A stretch of DNA of 64,000 bases from Campylobacter sp. RM5004 (GCF_022369455.1 NZ_CP059599.1:1454409-1518408); one strand, 5' to 3'; counted from the first letter of the stretch, positions 25,413 to 34,645 are shown. Notes: generated by a model not told the origin, from the sequence alone. Numbers and translations are program-made.

Positions 25413-26468
25413 TTAAGCTTTAAAAGTATATTTAAAAATAGCACCTTTTTCATAATTATAAGCTTCATATAAAATATCGTATTTTTTACAAATATTTCTT
25501 ACAATATTTAGCCCTAGCCCAAAACCACCTTGAGCTAAATCTTCTCTTGCATATCTTTGCCAAATTCTCTTAGTGTCTTTAATACCGATTCCTTCATCTT
25601 GAATGATAAAATACATTTTATTATCTTGTTTTTCTAAAATTACTTTTACTTTTGAATTAACTTTAGTGTATTTTAAAGCATTTGAGAGATTATTATCCAC
25701 TAATCTTAGCAATTCTACTTCGCTAATTAATACAAATAAATCATCGCTAATTCCTAATTCAAATTCCACGCTTTTTAAACTAGCAATTGTCATAAAAAAG
25801 TTTATTCTATTTTTCAAAAATATTGAAAAATTAATATTTTTTAAAGGGTATTTAGCATTTGGATTTTCTATATAAAATCCTACATCATCATAAGTAGTTT
25901 TCATTTGATTTAAGGCTGCTTTTATTCGTTTTTGATATTTACTCTCTTCTAACATATCAGTATTTAAAAGTGCAACTCCAAGCGGTGTTTTTAATTCATG
26001 CATTGCATCATAAAAAAATGTATTTATAGTATTCTTATACCAAATTAGGCTCTTAATATTATCTTTATAAACAAGATAAATTAAGATAAATAATATAAAA
26101 GCTCCACCACCAAAAACAATAATAGTATTAACCAAGCTCTTATTATAAACACAAGGCTTTCCTAAAACAACATCATAAATTTTGCCATTGATTTTCTTTT
26201 GATACTTGTAATAAAGATAAGAATTATGGCATTTGTATATGAAATCTTCTCTTATTTCATTGATATTTAACTCACAACTTAAAACTTCTTCATCATTAAA
26301 AATACAAACTTTAGCATCTTTTAAATCGCCAAATTCTTTATTAGAAAACGCAACTAATTCTAATAAAGTCGTATTTTTATCATTTGCTACGCTTAATTTT
26401 AAAATCCCAACAGAAAGTAAAGAAAAAATTATAATGATTAAGGTAATAAGTAATGCTTGTCTAGACAT
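25413..26468 (-). CDS. Sensor histidine kinase
   Basis: 351 residues. Two membrane segments (about 5-27 and 112-134) enclose a periplasmic sensor domain of about 85 residues with four cysteines (KVCIF, LSCEL, KCHN, KPCVY). Then the HisKA motif HELKTPLG and the ATPase motifs N (LVDNNLSNALKYT), G1 (DEGIGI) and G2 (GGFGLGLNIV). Signal unknown. The gene start overlaps the response-regulator stop by 8 bases. An exact dispersed repeat at 25749-25766 is part of the coding sequence and gives EFELGI. Confidence 0.92.
   Translation of the reverse strand: MSRQALLITLIIIIFSLLSVGILKLSVANDKNTTLLELVAFSNKEFGDLKDAKVCIFNDEEVLSCELNINEIREDFIYKCHNSYLYYKYQKKINGKIYDVVLGKPCVYNKSLVNTIIVFGGGAFILFILIYLVYKDNIKSLIWYKNTINTFFYDAMHELKTPLGVALLNTDMLEESKYQKRIKAALNQMKTTYDDVGFYIENPNAKYPLKNINFSIFLKNRINFFMTIASLKSVEFELGISDDLFVLISEVELLRLVDNNLSNALKYTKVNSKVKVILEKQDNKMYFIIQDEGIGIKDTKRIWQRYAREDLAQGGFGLGLNIVRNICKKYDILYEAYNYEKGAIFKYTFKA
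25749..25766 (-). repeat. Dispersed repeat, exact copy inside a gene
   Basis: AATTCCTAATTCAAATTC within the histidine kinase; read on the coding strand it gives EFELGI between the HisKA and ATPase domains. Confidence 0.8.
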
Positions 26469-27126
26469 TAATTTTATATCCTAAACCTCTTTGTGAGATT
26501 ATAAAATCATCGCTTGTTTTTGCTCTAATTCTTTTTACATAAACTCTTACATCGCTTACATCGGATTGCTCTAAAACTTCATTATTCCAAACATATTCAT
26601 ATATGTTATTAACACTTACAAAGCTTGATTTATTGCCTAATAAATACTCAACTAAATTAATTTCTTTATTTGTAAGTTCTACTATTTTGTTATTTTTGCT
26701 AAGAGTTTTATTTAAGTAATCATAAGTAAAATCATTTGCTATTTTTATTATTTGATTATTAGTGTGAAAAAATTGTTTTAATAATTCTTTTACACGATAT
26801 TTTAATTCATCTAATTCAAAAGGCTTTTTAAGATACTCATTACACCCTAATTCATAACCTTTTTTAATACTTGCAATATCCGTTCTTGAAGTCATCATCA
26901 TAACAGGACTTGCGATATTTAAACTCTTAATATAAGCTAAGACTTCAAATCCACTTGTATTAATCACTTTAACATCTAAAATGTATAAATGATAGAATTT
27001 ATTAGCTATTGTTTTACAGGCTAAATCGCCATCGCTAAAAACATCTACACTAAAGCCTAAATCTTGCAAATACTCACAAATGCTTGTTGCATAAATATAA
27101 TCATCTTCTAATAATAATATTTCCAT
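26461..27126 (-). CDS. OmpR-family response regulator
   Basis: 221 residues. Receiver domain 1-118 with the acidic pair E7/D8-D9, phospho-acceptor D52 (LYILDVKV), T79 (MMMTSR) and K101 (LKKPF). Winged-helix DNA-binding domain 125-221 with LTNKEINLVEYLL and VRVYVKRIRAKTSDDFIISQRGLGYKI. Partner of the kinase encoded just downstream. Targets unknown; the neighbouring autotransporter gene is a plausible one from position only. Confidence 0.93.
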   Translation of the reverse strand: MEILLLEDDYIYATSICEYLQDLGFSVDVFSDGDLACKTIANKFYHLYILDVKVINTSGFEVLAYIKSLNIASPVMMMTSRTDIASIKKGYELGCNEYLKKPFELDELKYRVKELLKQFFHTNNQIIKIANDFTYDYLNKTLSKNNKIVELTNKEINLVEYLLGNKSSFVSVNNIYEYVWNNEVLEQSDVSDVRVYVKRIRAKTSDDFIISQRGLGYKINV

Positions 27127-27183
27127 CTTCCACCCTTTAAAGGCTCATTTTAATACCTTAAAATTATTTTAATTTTAAATATG

Positions 27184-27201
27184 GAATTTGAATTAGGAAT
27201 T
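27184..27201 (+). repeat. Dispersed repeat, exact copy
   Basis: GAATTTGAATTAGGAATT, 27 bases beyond the ychF stop (minus strand gene), just outside its terminator hairpin. Confidence 0.85.
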
Positions 27202-27206
27202 TAAAA

Positions 27207-27236
27207 AATGTTTAAAGCAAAATTGCCTTAAACATT
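27207..27236 (-). terminator. Rho-independent terminator of the ychF operon
   Basis: In the transcript AATGTTTAAGGCAA and TTGCTTTAAACATT pair with one mismatch, with a T6 run after the stem. It overlaps the last ychF codons. Confidence 0.8.
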
Positions 27237-28331
27237 AAATCTAAAATGCATAATATCACCATCAATTACTTCGTAATCTTTGCCTTCTAAGCGTAATTTT
27301 CCTGCTTCTTTAGCCTTAGCTTCGCCACCACAAGCTATAAAATCATCATAGCTAATTACTTCAGCTTTAATAAAGCCTTTTTCAAAATCATTATGAATTA
27401 CACTTGCAGCCTTTGGAGCTTTATAGCCTTTATGAATTGTCCAAGAGCGAACTTCTTGCACACCACAAGTAAAGTAAGATATTAAATTAAGCTTAGCAAA
27501 AGAAGTTCTAATAATAGCAGCTAGACCGCTCTCGCTAACGCCTAATTCATTAAGAAATTCATTAGCTTCAGCTTCATCCATTCCAACCAAATCTTCTTCA
27601 AGCTTAGCGCATAATTTCATAACGCTATGATTTGATTTTGCTGCGTATTCACGCACTTTTTTAACATAGTCATTATCATCTAGCAATTCATCTTCGCTTA
27701 CATTAACACCATAAATGACTTCTTTTGCACTAAGTAATCTTAATTCTTTATTTAAAGTTAAAAACGCTTCGCTATCGCGATTAGCATATTCACTAGCCAT
27801 TTTTCCATCTTCAAGGTGCTTTAATAAATCTTGTGCTAATTCAAGGCATTCTTTTGCACCTTTAAGATTTGCTTTTGCTTCTTTTGCAAGTCTATCAAGC
27901 TTTTTATTAAGCTGTTCAATATCAGCTAAGATTAATTCAAGATTTATAATTTCAATATCTCTAATAGGATCAACCCCACCTTCAACATGGGTAATATTCT
28001 CATCATCAAAACATCTTACTATATGTAAAATCAAATCAGTTTCACGAATATTTGCTAAGAATTTATTCCCTAGACCTTCGCCCTTACTAGCACCTTTTAC
28101 AAGTCCTGCAATATCAACAAATTCTATCATTGAATGCATTATTCTTTGTGGATTTACTATTTTTGCAAGTTCATTTAAACGATGATCAGGAACTTCTACA
28201 ACTGCTTTATTTGGCTCAATTGTGCAGAATGGATAGTTTGCTGCTTGAGCGTTTGCTGCTTTTGTTAAAGCGTTAAAAGTTGTGCTTTTACCAACGTTTG
28301 GAAGTCCAACAATACCTACACTAAGACCCAT
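27228..28331 (-). CDS. ychF: YchF, Obg-related ATPase
   Basis: 367 residues, full length. G1 motif GLPNVGKST at 8-16, G3-like DIAGLVKGASKGEGLGN, then a coiled-coil arm (about 130-210) and a C-terminal TGS domain ending RLEGKDYEVIDGDIMHFRFNV. Ribosome-associated, prefers ATP to GTP. Starts at the base where pepA ends, in the string ychF-pepA-dedA-apt-rpiB known from C. jejuni. Confidence 0.97.
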   Translation of the reverse strand: MGLSVGIVGLPNVGKSTTFNALTKAANAQAANYPFCTIEPNKAVVEVPDHRLNELAKIVNPQRIMHSMIEFVDIAGLVKGASKGEGLGNKFLANIRETDLILHIVRCFDDENITHVEGGVDPIRDIEIINLELILADIEQLNKKLDRLAKEAKANLKGAKECLELAQDLLKHLEDGKMASEYANRDSEAFLTLNKELRLLSAKEVIYGVNVSEDELLDDNDYVKKVREYAAKSNHSVMKLCAKLEEDLVGMDEAEANEFLNELGVSESGLAAIIRTSFAKLNLISYFTCGVQEVRSWTIHKGYKAPKAASVIHNDFEKGFIKAEVISYDDFIACGGEAKAKEAGKLRLEGKDYEVIDGDIMHFRFNV

Positions 28332-29740
28332 TATTTTCTCCTTGCCATTCTAAGTAAATTAATAATATTCATTCTAACTCCTGCTGCACTTGCACCATAA
28401 CTATTCTCTCCCCAAGCTTTTTCTAAATAAGCTGGTCCAGCTATATCTAAGTGCAGCCATTTATCTTTATATTCTTTTCTAATAAACTCGCCTAAGAACA
28501 TTCCAGCACTAATAGCTCCACCATATCTTGAGCTACCTGTATTGCTAACATCTGCTATCTTGCTTTTAATTAATTCTTTAATATGTGGATTAAAATGAAG
28601 AACGCAAGTATATTCGCCACTTCTTTTTGAGTTTTCATAAAATTCATTTTGAAGCTCTTCATTATAGCCCATAATGCCACTTGTATATTCGCTAAGCCCT
28701 ACTACACAAGCACCTGTTAAAGTAGCTAAATCTATCAATAAATCAGGTTTTAAATCTTGTGCAAAACTTAAACAATCTGCTAAAACTAATCTTCCTTCAG
28801 CATCTGTGTTTCTTACTTCAATACTTACACCTTCTTTTGAAATTACTACATCATCAGGCATATATGATTTTTCACTTATGCAGTTTTGTGCTGCACCTAT
28901 TATTCCGTGAATTTCATAATCTAAATTAAGTAATTTTGCAGCTTTTAAAATACCTAAAACAGCAGCAGCTCCGCTCTTATCAGCTTTCATTGTTAGCATA
29001 TAATCAGCCGGTTTAAGGCTTAGCCCACCTGTATCATATACAAGTCCTTTTCCTACATAAACAATTCTTTTTTTTGCATTTTTAGGTTTATATGCTAGAT
29101 GAATTAGCTTTGCTGGATAAGCACTTGCACGATTTACTGCCAAAAACGCATTCATTCCTTCTTTTTGCATATAATCATCGCTATAAATATTGCATTCTAA
29201 ATCAAATTCTTTAGCAAGTTTTAAAGCGTCTTGCTCAAAGCTTAATTGATTGTATGTGCTTGGAATTTCATTTACGATATTCTTTACATCTTCACAAGCA
29301 TTTGCTAAAACTTCAGCTAATCTAACGCCTTCTTTAATATCATCACTTGCATTTACTAAAAGACTAATAAGCTCAATTTTGCTATTTTTTGGCTCTTTTT
29401 GATATTTATTAAACTCATATAAAGCTGCTAAAACCCCATAAATAATCGCATAAGCACTATAAAACTCACAACCTATATTTAAGTATTCAATACTAAGGCT
29501 TTTTATATTTAAGTTTTTAATAGTTTTAATTGCACTTCCAACACTAGCTATTAAACTTGCATAAGTTAGCTCTTCGCTTAGCCCTATATAAAGTGTTCTT
29601 TTGGCTAAATTGCAAATACTTCCAACGCCTTTATAATCATTTATCTTAAAAAATTCATCATCATCAAATTTACTTAAATCTTTGTTTTGTATAAAACAAA
29701 CTTTAAAATCAGTATTTGTATCATTAAATACTATTTGCAT
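28331..29740 (-). CDS. pepA: Leucyl aminopeptidase (M17)
   Basis: 469 residues. The C-terminal catalytic half has the M17 marks: KGLVYDTGGLSLKPADYMLTMKADKSGAAAV (metal-binding D and K) and the signature NTDAEGRLVLAD. Cytoplasmic, hexameric Zn/Mn enzyme trimming N-terminal residues from peptides. Its start overlaps the dedA stop by 17 bases. Confidence 0.96.
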   Translation of the reverse strand: MQIVFNDTNTDFKVCFIQNKDLSKFDDDEFFKINDYKGVGSICNLAKRTLYIGLSEELTYASLIASVGSAIKTIKNLNIKSLSIEYLNIGCEFYSAYAIIYGVLAALYEFNKYQKEPKNSKIELISLLVNASDDIKEGVRLAEVLANACEDVKNIVNEIPSTYNQLSFEQDALKLAKEFDLECNIYSDDYMQKEGMNAFLAVNRASAYPAKLIHLAYKPKNAKKRIVYVGKGLVYDTGGLSLKPADYMLTMKADKSGAAAVLGILKAAKLLNLDYEIHGIIGAAQNCISEKSYMPDDVVISKEGVSIEVRNTDAEGRLVLADCLSFAQDLKPDLLIDLATLTGACVVGLSEYTSGIMGYNEELQNEFYENSKRSGEYTCVLHFNPHIKELIKSKIADVSNTGSSRYGGAISAGMFLGEFIRKEYKDKWLHLDIAGPAYLEKAWGENSYGASAAGVRMNIINLLRMARRK

Positions 29741-30374
29741 TTTTTTTACCTTTCTTACTTAATAATTTATTTTCTAAACTTTTAAACGCATATAAAATCA
29801 AGCATAAAAATCCAACTATTAAAATAGCTGCTAAATACCAATGATTTTTAGCCCAATTTATAATAGCCCAAATTTGCTCTCCAAAAATATAAACCGTAAA
29901 AATAGTAATAGCCGCCCAAACTTGAGCTGAAATAAAATTAATTATTGCAAATTTCTTAGCACTATAATTAGTAAGCCCTATACTCATAGGAATAACGGTT
30001 CTAAAACCATACATATAGCGTTGAATAAATATTATAGGCCAGCCATATTTTTGAAGTAATATTTGAGCTACTGCGAATTTTCTTCTCTGAGCTTTTAGTT
30101 TTTTTCTAATATAATTTTTTGAATATCTTCCTATATAAAAATACACTTGATCTCCAACAAAACCACCACAACCTGCAATAAAAGTAATAAGCCCTATATG
30201 AATATGTTCTCCATGAGCTGCAAGGCCTGCTAAGATTAGTGCAGTTTCTCCTTCAAGCGTGCACCATAAAAATATAATAATACTAGCAAGAACGATTTTA
30301 TCTCTAAATAAAGCCGTTAAAACCCCTTCAGGATCAGCAAAAAACGAAGAAAAAAATTCTAAAATCATATCCAT
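29724..30374 (-). CDS. DedA-family membrane protein
   Basis: 216 residues from the ATG at 30374, chosen because AAAGGA lies 6 bases upstream; an earlier GTG at 30395 would overlap apt and lacks a site. Membrane segments alternate with the family motif FIAGCGGFVGDQVYFYIGRYS and RYMYGFRTVIPMSIGLTNYS. DedA proteins are linked to lipid flipping and membrane homeostasis. Positioned between apt and pepA as in C. jejuni. Confidence 0.88.
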   Translation of the reverse strand: MDMILEFFSSFFADPEGVLTALFRDKIVLASIIIFLWCTLEGETALILAGLAAHGEHIHIGLITFIAGCGGFVGDQVYFYIGRYSKNYIRKKLKAQRRKFAVAQILLQKYGWPIIFIQRYMYGFRTVIPMSIGLTNYSAKKFAIINFISAQVWAAITIFTVYIFGEQIWAIINWAKNHWYLAAILIVGFLCLILYAFKSLENKLLSKKGKKNANSI

Positions 30375-30376
30375 AG

Positions 30377-30910
30377 CTAATCCTTTATAACACAATAAAT
30401 ATCATTGCAATATTCTTTAAGAACCTTTAAGCCACCTATATTTATATCTATTAAAAAGCAACTTTTTATTTCACTTGCACCAGCTAATTTTAATAATTTC
30501 ATACAGGCAATACTAGTGCCTCCAGTTGCTAATAAATCATCCATAAAAAGAACTTTTACATCTTTTTTGCCTAAAAATGCGTCCTTTTTCATCTCTACTT
30601 TATCGCTTCCATACTCTAAATCATATTCAACGCTAATTACATCTCCAGGAAGCTTATTTTTCTTTCTAATAGGAACAAAAGGAATATTTAAAACAGCACC
30701 TAAAGCAGCTGCAAATATAAAGCCACGACTCTCAGCTCCTACAATGAAATCAAAGCTTTCATTTTTATATTTTTCTTTTAAATGAGAAATTAGCATATTC
30801 CAACCATCATTATCTGCTAAAAGTGTAGTAATATCAGCAAAGATTATGCCTTCTTTTGGGTAGTTTGCATATCTTTTAATCTTTTGATTTAATAATTTTT
30901 CTATTTCCAT
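30377..30910 (-). CDS. apt: Adenine phosphoribosyltransferase
   Basis: 177 residues. The PRPP-binding motif is VLFMDDLLATGGTS; GAESRGFIFAAALG and PVRKKNKLPG-like text (FVPIRKKNKLPG) are the family hood and loop. Converts adenine and PRPP to AMP in purine salvage. Nine bases separate it from the upstream coiled-coil gene. Confidence 0.96.
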   Translation of the reverse strand: MEIEKLLNQKIKRYANYPKEGIIFADITTLLADNDGWNMLISHLKEKYKNESFDFIVGAESRGFIFAAALGAVLNIPFVPIRKKNKLPGDVISVEYDLEYGSDKVEMKKDAFLGKKDVKVLFMDDLLATGGTSIACMKLLKLAGASEIKSCFLIDINIGGLKVLKEYCNDIYCVIKD

Positions 30911-30919
30911 AGTTTTTCC

Positions 30920-31252
30920 TTATAGTAAGCTTTCAATTTTTGCTTCTAATTCTTTGATTTTTGCGTTTAGTTTATTGTTTTCTAAACGATATTGAGAATT
31001 TCTTGTTCTTAAGCTTGTTAATTCGCCTTTTACCTTGTCTAATTCTTCGTTTAATACATCAATATTTCCAAGTGATCGTTGGAGTTGGGTTTGTAGCTTT
31101 CTCATAACCACTTCAGTATCATCAAAATTTGTCTTTAAAAACTCTTTTGAAGCTCTTTCTTTATTTAACAAAGACCTATAATAATAAGTCATTACAATAA
31201 AATATATGCAAATACAAACTAAAGCAGTAATTACCATCCATATAAATAGCAT
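30920..31252 (-). CDS. Membrane-anchored coiled-coil protein
   Basis: 110 residues, unrecognised. One N-terminal membrane segment (about 3-24), then a long charged helix with heptad-like spacing (NIDVLNEELDKVKGELTSLRTRN..LENNKLNAKIKELEAKIESLL). The same small gene sits between apt and rpiB in C. jejuni as far as I recall, which supports it as real. It starts at the base before the rpiB stop. Function unknown. Confidence 0.75.
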   Translation of the reverse strand: MLFIWMVITALVCICIYFIVMTYYYRSLLNKERASKEFLKTNFDDTEVVMRKLQTQLQRSLGNIDVLNEELDKVKGELTSLRTRNSQYRLENNKLNAKIKELEAKIESLL

Positions 31253-31678
31253 TTAATTTCCTAGCTTACGCACTCTAATTTCATGCCTTCCACCTAGAAA
31301 AGGCGTATTAATAAAAGTAAGTATTAGCTCTTTTGCTAAGTCAAAATCAATAAATCTAGCTCCAAGTGAAATAACATTAGCATCATTATGTTCTCTTGCT
31401 AATTGTGCGTATTCTTTAGAGTGGCAAAGTGCTGCACGGATGTGCGAATGGCGATTTGCTGCTATGCTAATTCCTATTCCTGTGCCACAAATTATAACTC
31501 CGATTGAATTAGGATTATTTTTAAGCTCATTTGCTAACTTATTCGCATAATCAGGATAATCAACGCTCTCATCGCTATCGCAACCTAGATTTATACATTC
31601 ATAATCTTTAGAAAAATAATCAATTAAATCAAACTTTAGTTTAGTTGCTGCATGGTCGTTTGCAAAATAAATTCTCAT
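31253..31678 (-). CDS. rpiB: Ribose-5-phosphate isomerase B
   Basis: 141 residues, RpiB/LacAB family. Catalytic cysteine in VGVIICGTGIGISIAANR (C about 65); DHAATKLK near the N-terminus and the arginine-rich C-terminus GGRHEIRVRKL complete the site. Interconverts ribulose-5-P and ribose-5-P. One-base spacing to the next gene. Confidence 0.94.
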   Translation of the reverse strand: MRIYFANDHAATKLKFDLIDYFSKDYECINLGCDSDESVDYPDYANKLANELKNNPNSIGVIICGTGIGISIAANRHSHIRAALCHSKEYAQLAREHNDANVISLGARFIDFDLAKELILTFINTPFLGGRHEIRVRKLGN

Positions 31679-31727
31679 CGTTTCCCTTATAATATAAATG
31701 TTTTTTAGTTTAATATTTAAGAGTTAA

Positions 31728-32165
31728 TTAATAATACTCTCTAGCTTCTCGCTTTAAATCTCTTTCTTTAATACTTTGACGTTTATCGTGAAGATTTTTA
31801 CCTTTTGCTAAAGCTAGAGTTCCTTTTAAAATTCCACGCTTAAAATAGCAATTTAATATCACTAAAGTATAACCATCGGTGCTGATTTTGCCTATTAATT
31901 TATCAATTTCTGCTCTTTTTAAAAGTAGTTTTCTAGCACGTCTATCTTCGTGCGAAAAATACTTATTATCAGTATTCATATGTCCTACATGCGAATCAAG
32001 CAGCCAAGCTTCGCCTTTAATAATTCTTACAAAAGAATCTTTTAAGTTTATTTTGCCGTGTCTAATAGCTACAACTTCACTGCCTTGTAATACAAACCCA
32101 CATTCATAAGTATCTATAATGCTGTATTCAAATCTAGCTTTTTTATTTTCTGCAACGCTTTTCAT
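31728..32165 (-). CDS. smpB: SsrA-binding protein SmpB
   Basis: 145 residues, small basic beta-barrel protein that carries tmRNA to stalled ribosomes. Family text: NKKARFEYSIIDTYECGFVLQGSEVVAIRHGKINLKDSFV, KLLLKRAEIDKLIGK and the basic tail HDKRQSIKERDLKREAREYY. Eight bases separate it from the upstream DUF4105-like gene. The tmRNA gene itself is not in this window. Confidence 0.96.
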   Translation of the reverse strand: MKSVAENKKARFEYSIIDTYECGFVLQGSEVVAIRHGKINLKDSFVRIIKGEAWLLDSHVGHMNTDNKYFSHEDRRARKLLLKRAEIDKLIGKISTDGYTLVILNCYFKRGILKGTLALAKGKNLHDKRQSIKERDLKREAREYY

Positions 32166-32173
32166 TAATTTCC

Positions 32174-33079
32174 TTAAAATGAATATATAAGCCCGATTTT
32201 AGCGTAATTTTGATTAGCAATTAAGCTTAAACGATAATTTTTATAATCATAATATGAATTAAAATTTATATGAGATTTATCAAAACTAAGCTTTATTCCA
32301 AAATTATTAAAATCCTTCACAAAACCAAGAGCTAAACCATAATTATTAGCCCCAACAAACAAACCATTATAAGAATATCCTAAGAAAAAATTAGCAAAAG
32401 TTCTAGCCTTTTTGTATCTAATTCCTAATTCAAATTCGTAGCTAAAATTATTAAATTCACTTATACTTATAGGAGAAAAATATCTTTTATTAAAAGAAAA
32501 CAAATTTAAACTATGAGATAATTTATCATTTAGGCTTAGCAAAGTAATTAAAAAATTAGAACTATTAAAACCATCATACTCATAAAATAAAGCTGCTTTA
32601 TAAAAATTAATTTTTTTATTAGTATTAAGTGATACAAATCTTAAAGGAATTAAACTTTTTTTTAAACTAACATCATATTTGTTTGCATATTCACTTAAGG
32701 CTGATGAGCAGTTTTTGCCTAAAAATGTATAAGTATCAAGAGTGTCGCTTTCATAAAATAAAGCCGATAAATTAGCTTCTTCGCTATCATTTAAATTTAG
32801 TGGATAGCACTCAACAAATCTTTTATCATCTTCATAAAACTTTACTAATTTATCTTTAGGCAAAATTTGTAAAATTCCTTCTACACCAAAAAGCGCTAAT
32901 AAATTATCTTTAACATTTAAATCGCTATTTAAATTAAAACTAGCAGCTTTATTGTTATATGCTAAAAATAAATGTCCAAACATAGTATCAAGTCGCTTAT
33001 AATCTTCGCTCACGTAACAAACACTAATTTCACTAGCTTTTACAAAAATACTTAAAATCAATAAAAATACAAATCTCAT
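32174..33079 (-). CDS. DUF4105-like protein with C-terminal beta-rich region, probably outer membrane
   Basis: 301 residues with a signal peptide (1-15). Residues about 20-150 resemble DUF4105/NlpC-P60-like domains: ISVCYVSEDYKRLDTMFGHLFLAYNN (Cys and FGH) and a later GKNCSSALSEYA. The C-terminal 110 residues are alternating strands (RTFANFFLGYSYNGLFVGANNYGLALGFVK) and end IGLIYSF, with a final Phe as in outer-membrane barrels. A protease or amidase active face on an outer-membrane anchor is inferred. An exact repeat at 32420-32437 lies in the coding region. Confidence 0.65.
   Translation of the reverse strand: MRFVFLLILSIFVKASEISVCYVSEDYKRLDTMFGHLFLAYNNKAASFNLNSDLNVKDNLLALFGVEGILQILPKDKLVKFYEDDKRFVECYPLNLNDSEEANLSALFYESDTLDTYTFLGKNCSSALSEYANKYDVSLKKSLIPLRFVSLNTNKKINFYKAALFYEYDGFNSSNFLITLLSLNDKLSHSLNLFSFNKRYFSPISISEFNNFSYEFELGIRYKKARTFANFFLGYSYNGLFVGANNYGLALGFVKDFNNFGIKLSFDKSHINFNSYYDYKNYRLSLIANQNYAKIGLIYSF
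32420..32437 (-). repeat. Dispersed repeat, exact copy inside a gene
   Basis: AATTCCTAATTCAAATTC; on the coding strand it encodes EFELGI in the barrel-like part. Confidence 0.8.
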
Positions 33080-33128
33080 CTTATTATTTTACTTTTTTTG
33101 TTAGCATAAAAGTAAAAAAGGAGAAATA

Positions 33129-34208
33129 ATGCAAATAATTGAATTATTCAAAAATGTAAAATATCCTAATTTTCAAAAGGATATTGTAAGTTTTGGCTTT
33201 GTTAAAAAATGCGAATTAGCAGGCGATATTATTTTAATGGATATTGAAATTCCAGCTACTAGCATTGAAGTTGCAAACGCTATAAGAAACGAATGTGAAG
33301 CAATAGCAAGAAATAATAACTATAAGCTAGAGCTTAAAATCATTCAACCAAAACTAGAAGAGCCAGAAATAAAAAGACCAAAAATCAAAAATCTAGCCCC
33401 ACAAATTAAGCATTTTGTAATGATTAGTAGTGGAAAAGGCGGTGTTGGTAAAAGCACAACAACTCTAAATCTAGCACTAAGCTTAGCAAAACTAGGCAAA
33501 AAAGTTGGAGTATTAGATGCTGATATTTATGGACCTAATATGCCTAGAATGCTTGGGGCTGAAGATGAAAAACCAGTAGTAGTAGGCAATAAACTTCGCC
33601 CTATTAAAGCTTATGGAATTGAGCTTATGAGCATGGGAAATCTAATTGAAGCAGGACAAGGACTAATGTGGAGAGGCTCTATGGTTATGAAAGCAATTGA
33701 GCAATTATTAAGCGATGTTCTTTGGAGTGAGCTTGATGTGTTATTGCTTGATATGCCTCCTGGAACTGGTGATGCGCAAATTACTTTAGCTCAAAGCGTG
33801 CCTGTTAGTGCAGGAGTTTGCGTTAGCACTCCACAAGCTGTAAGCCTTGATGATAGCAGAAGAGCTATGGATATGTTTGCTAAATTAAACATACCTGTTG
33901 CAGGAATAATTGAAAATATGAGTGGTTTTATATGTCCTAATTGCGAGATTGAGCATGAGATTTTTGGCAAAGGTGGAGCACTTAATTTAGCTCATGAATA
34001 TGATTGCTCTATTTTAGGCTGTATTCCTATTGATTTATCTATTAGAAGTGGTGGAGATAGTGGCAAGCCTGTATCAATGTGCGAGCCAAACTCAGTTGTA
34101 GCTAAAAGATACGAAGAAGCTGCGTTTAAATTAATTGAGTTTTTAAACACTGCAAAGGCTGATAATTCTAGCATTCAACCAACTTCAAATACCCCAGCTT
34201 GTCATTAA
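33129..34208 (+). CDS. apbC: Mrp/ApbC (NBP35-type) iron-sulfur carrier ATPase
   Basis: 359 residues. N-terminal MIP18-like domain (1-85), then the deviant Walker A SSGKGGVGKST, VLDADIYGPNMPRM, LLDMPPGTGDAQ and the CxxC pair FICPNCEIEHEIFG that carries a [4Fe-4S] cluster between monomers. It helps load Fe-S clusters onto client proteins, of which the nap and nrf systems need several. Divergent from the DUF4105-like gene with AAAAAAGGAG before the ATG. Confidence 0.95.
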   Translation: MQIIELFKNVKYPNFQKDIVSFGFVKKCELAGDIILMDIEIPATSIEVANAIRNECEAIARNNNYKLELKIIQPKLEEPEIKRPKIKNLAPQIKHFVMISSGKGGVGKSTTTLNLALSLAKLGKKVGVLDADIYGPNMPRMLGAEDEKPVVVGNKLRPIKAYGIELMSMGNLIEAGQGLMWRGSMVMKAIEQLLSDVLWSELDVLLLDMPPGTGDAQITLAQSVPVSAGVCVSTPQAVSLDDSRRAMDMFAKLNIPVAGIIENMSGFICPNCEIEHEIFGKGGALNLAHEYDCSILGCIPIDLSIRSGGDSGKPVSMCEPNSVVAKRYEEAAFKLIEFLNTAKADNSSIQPTSNTPACH

Positions 34209-34212
34209 GCAA

Positions 34213-34252
34213 AATCCTAATTCAAATTCTTTTAGAATTTGAATTAGGAAAT
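34213..34252. repeat. Dispersed repeat, inverted pair after apbC
   Basis: TCCTAATTCAAATTCT-TTT-AGAATTTGAATTAGGA, a perfect 16-bp stem with a 3-base loop (34215-34249), 6 bases after the stop. Confidence 0.88.
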
Positions 34253-34363
34253 TATATTATTACAATAATATATTTGTTAAAATATTGACCTTACAAATGT
34301 TTGAATAAAAATTAAATTTAAAACTCAATAATAATTGTAACTTTTTAAAAATTTTAAAAACCA

Positions 34364-34381
34364 AATTCCTAATTCAAATTC
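34364..34381 (-). repeat. Dispersed repeat, exact copy
   Basis: AATTCCTAATTCAAATTC, isolated in the gap. Confidence 0.85.
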
Positions 34382-34614
34382 TCTTTATTTTTGATATATA
34401 AAACCCAAATATTTTAATCTTTTATTTAATTCTAATATTTTGCTTTTACTTACTTAAAATAGATTATTTCAAATAGTTTTAATAGAATTTGATTTTTTAA
34501 ATTCACATAGAATTTTAAAAATAAACCTTATATTTTAATCAGTATAAAAAGCAATTAAAATAACAAGTAGTTAAATTAAGAAATTGATTTTAAATTAATG
34601 ATATTTTCTTTAAA

Positions 34615-34644
34615 GAATTTGAAATAGGAATTTGAAATTCCTAT
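34615..34644. repeat. Dispersed repeat with hairpin, end of flgN
   Basis: GAATTTGAAATAGGAATT (34615-34632) followed by its partial complement, giving ATAGGAATT-TGA-AATTCCTAT, one base outside the flgN stop. Likely end of the flgI operon. Confidence 0.85.
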
Positions 34645-34645
34645 A

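Larger units (their letters stand above)
34209..34645. other. 437-base non-coding gap with four repeat copies
   Basis: No ORF with a ribosome site was found on either strand. It holds an inverted repeat pair right after apbC, two more dispersed repeats and otherwise plain A+T-rich DNA. In C. jejuni flgK follows flgN at this place; here it does not. Confidence 0.7.
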
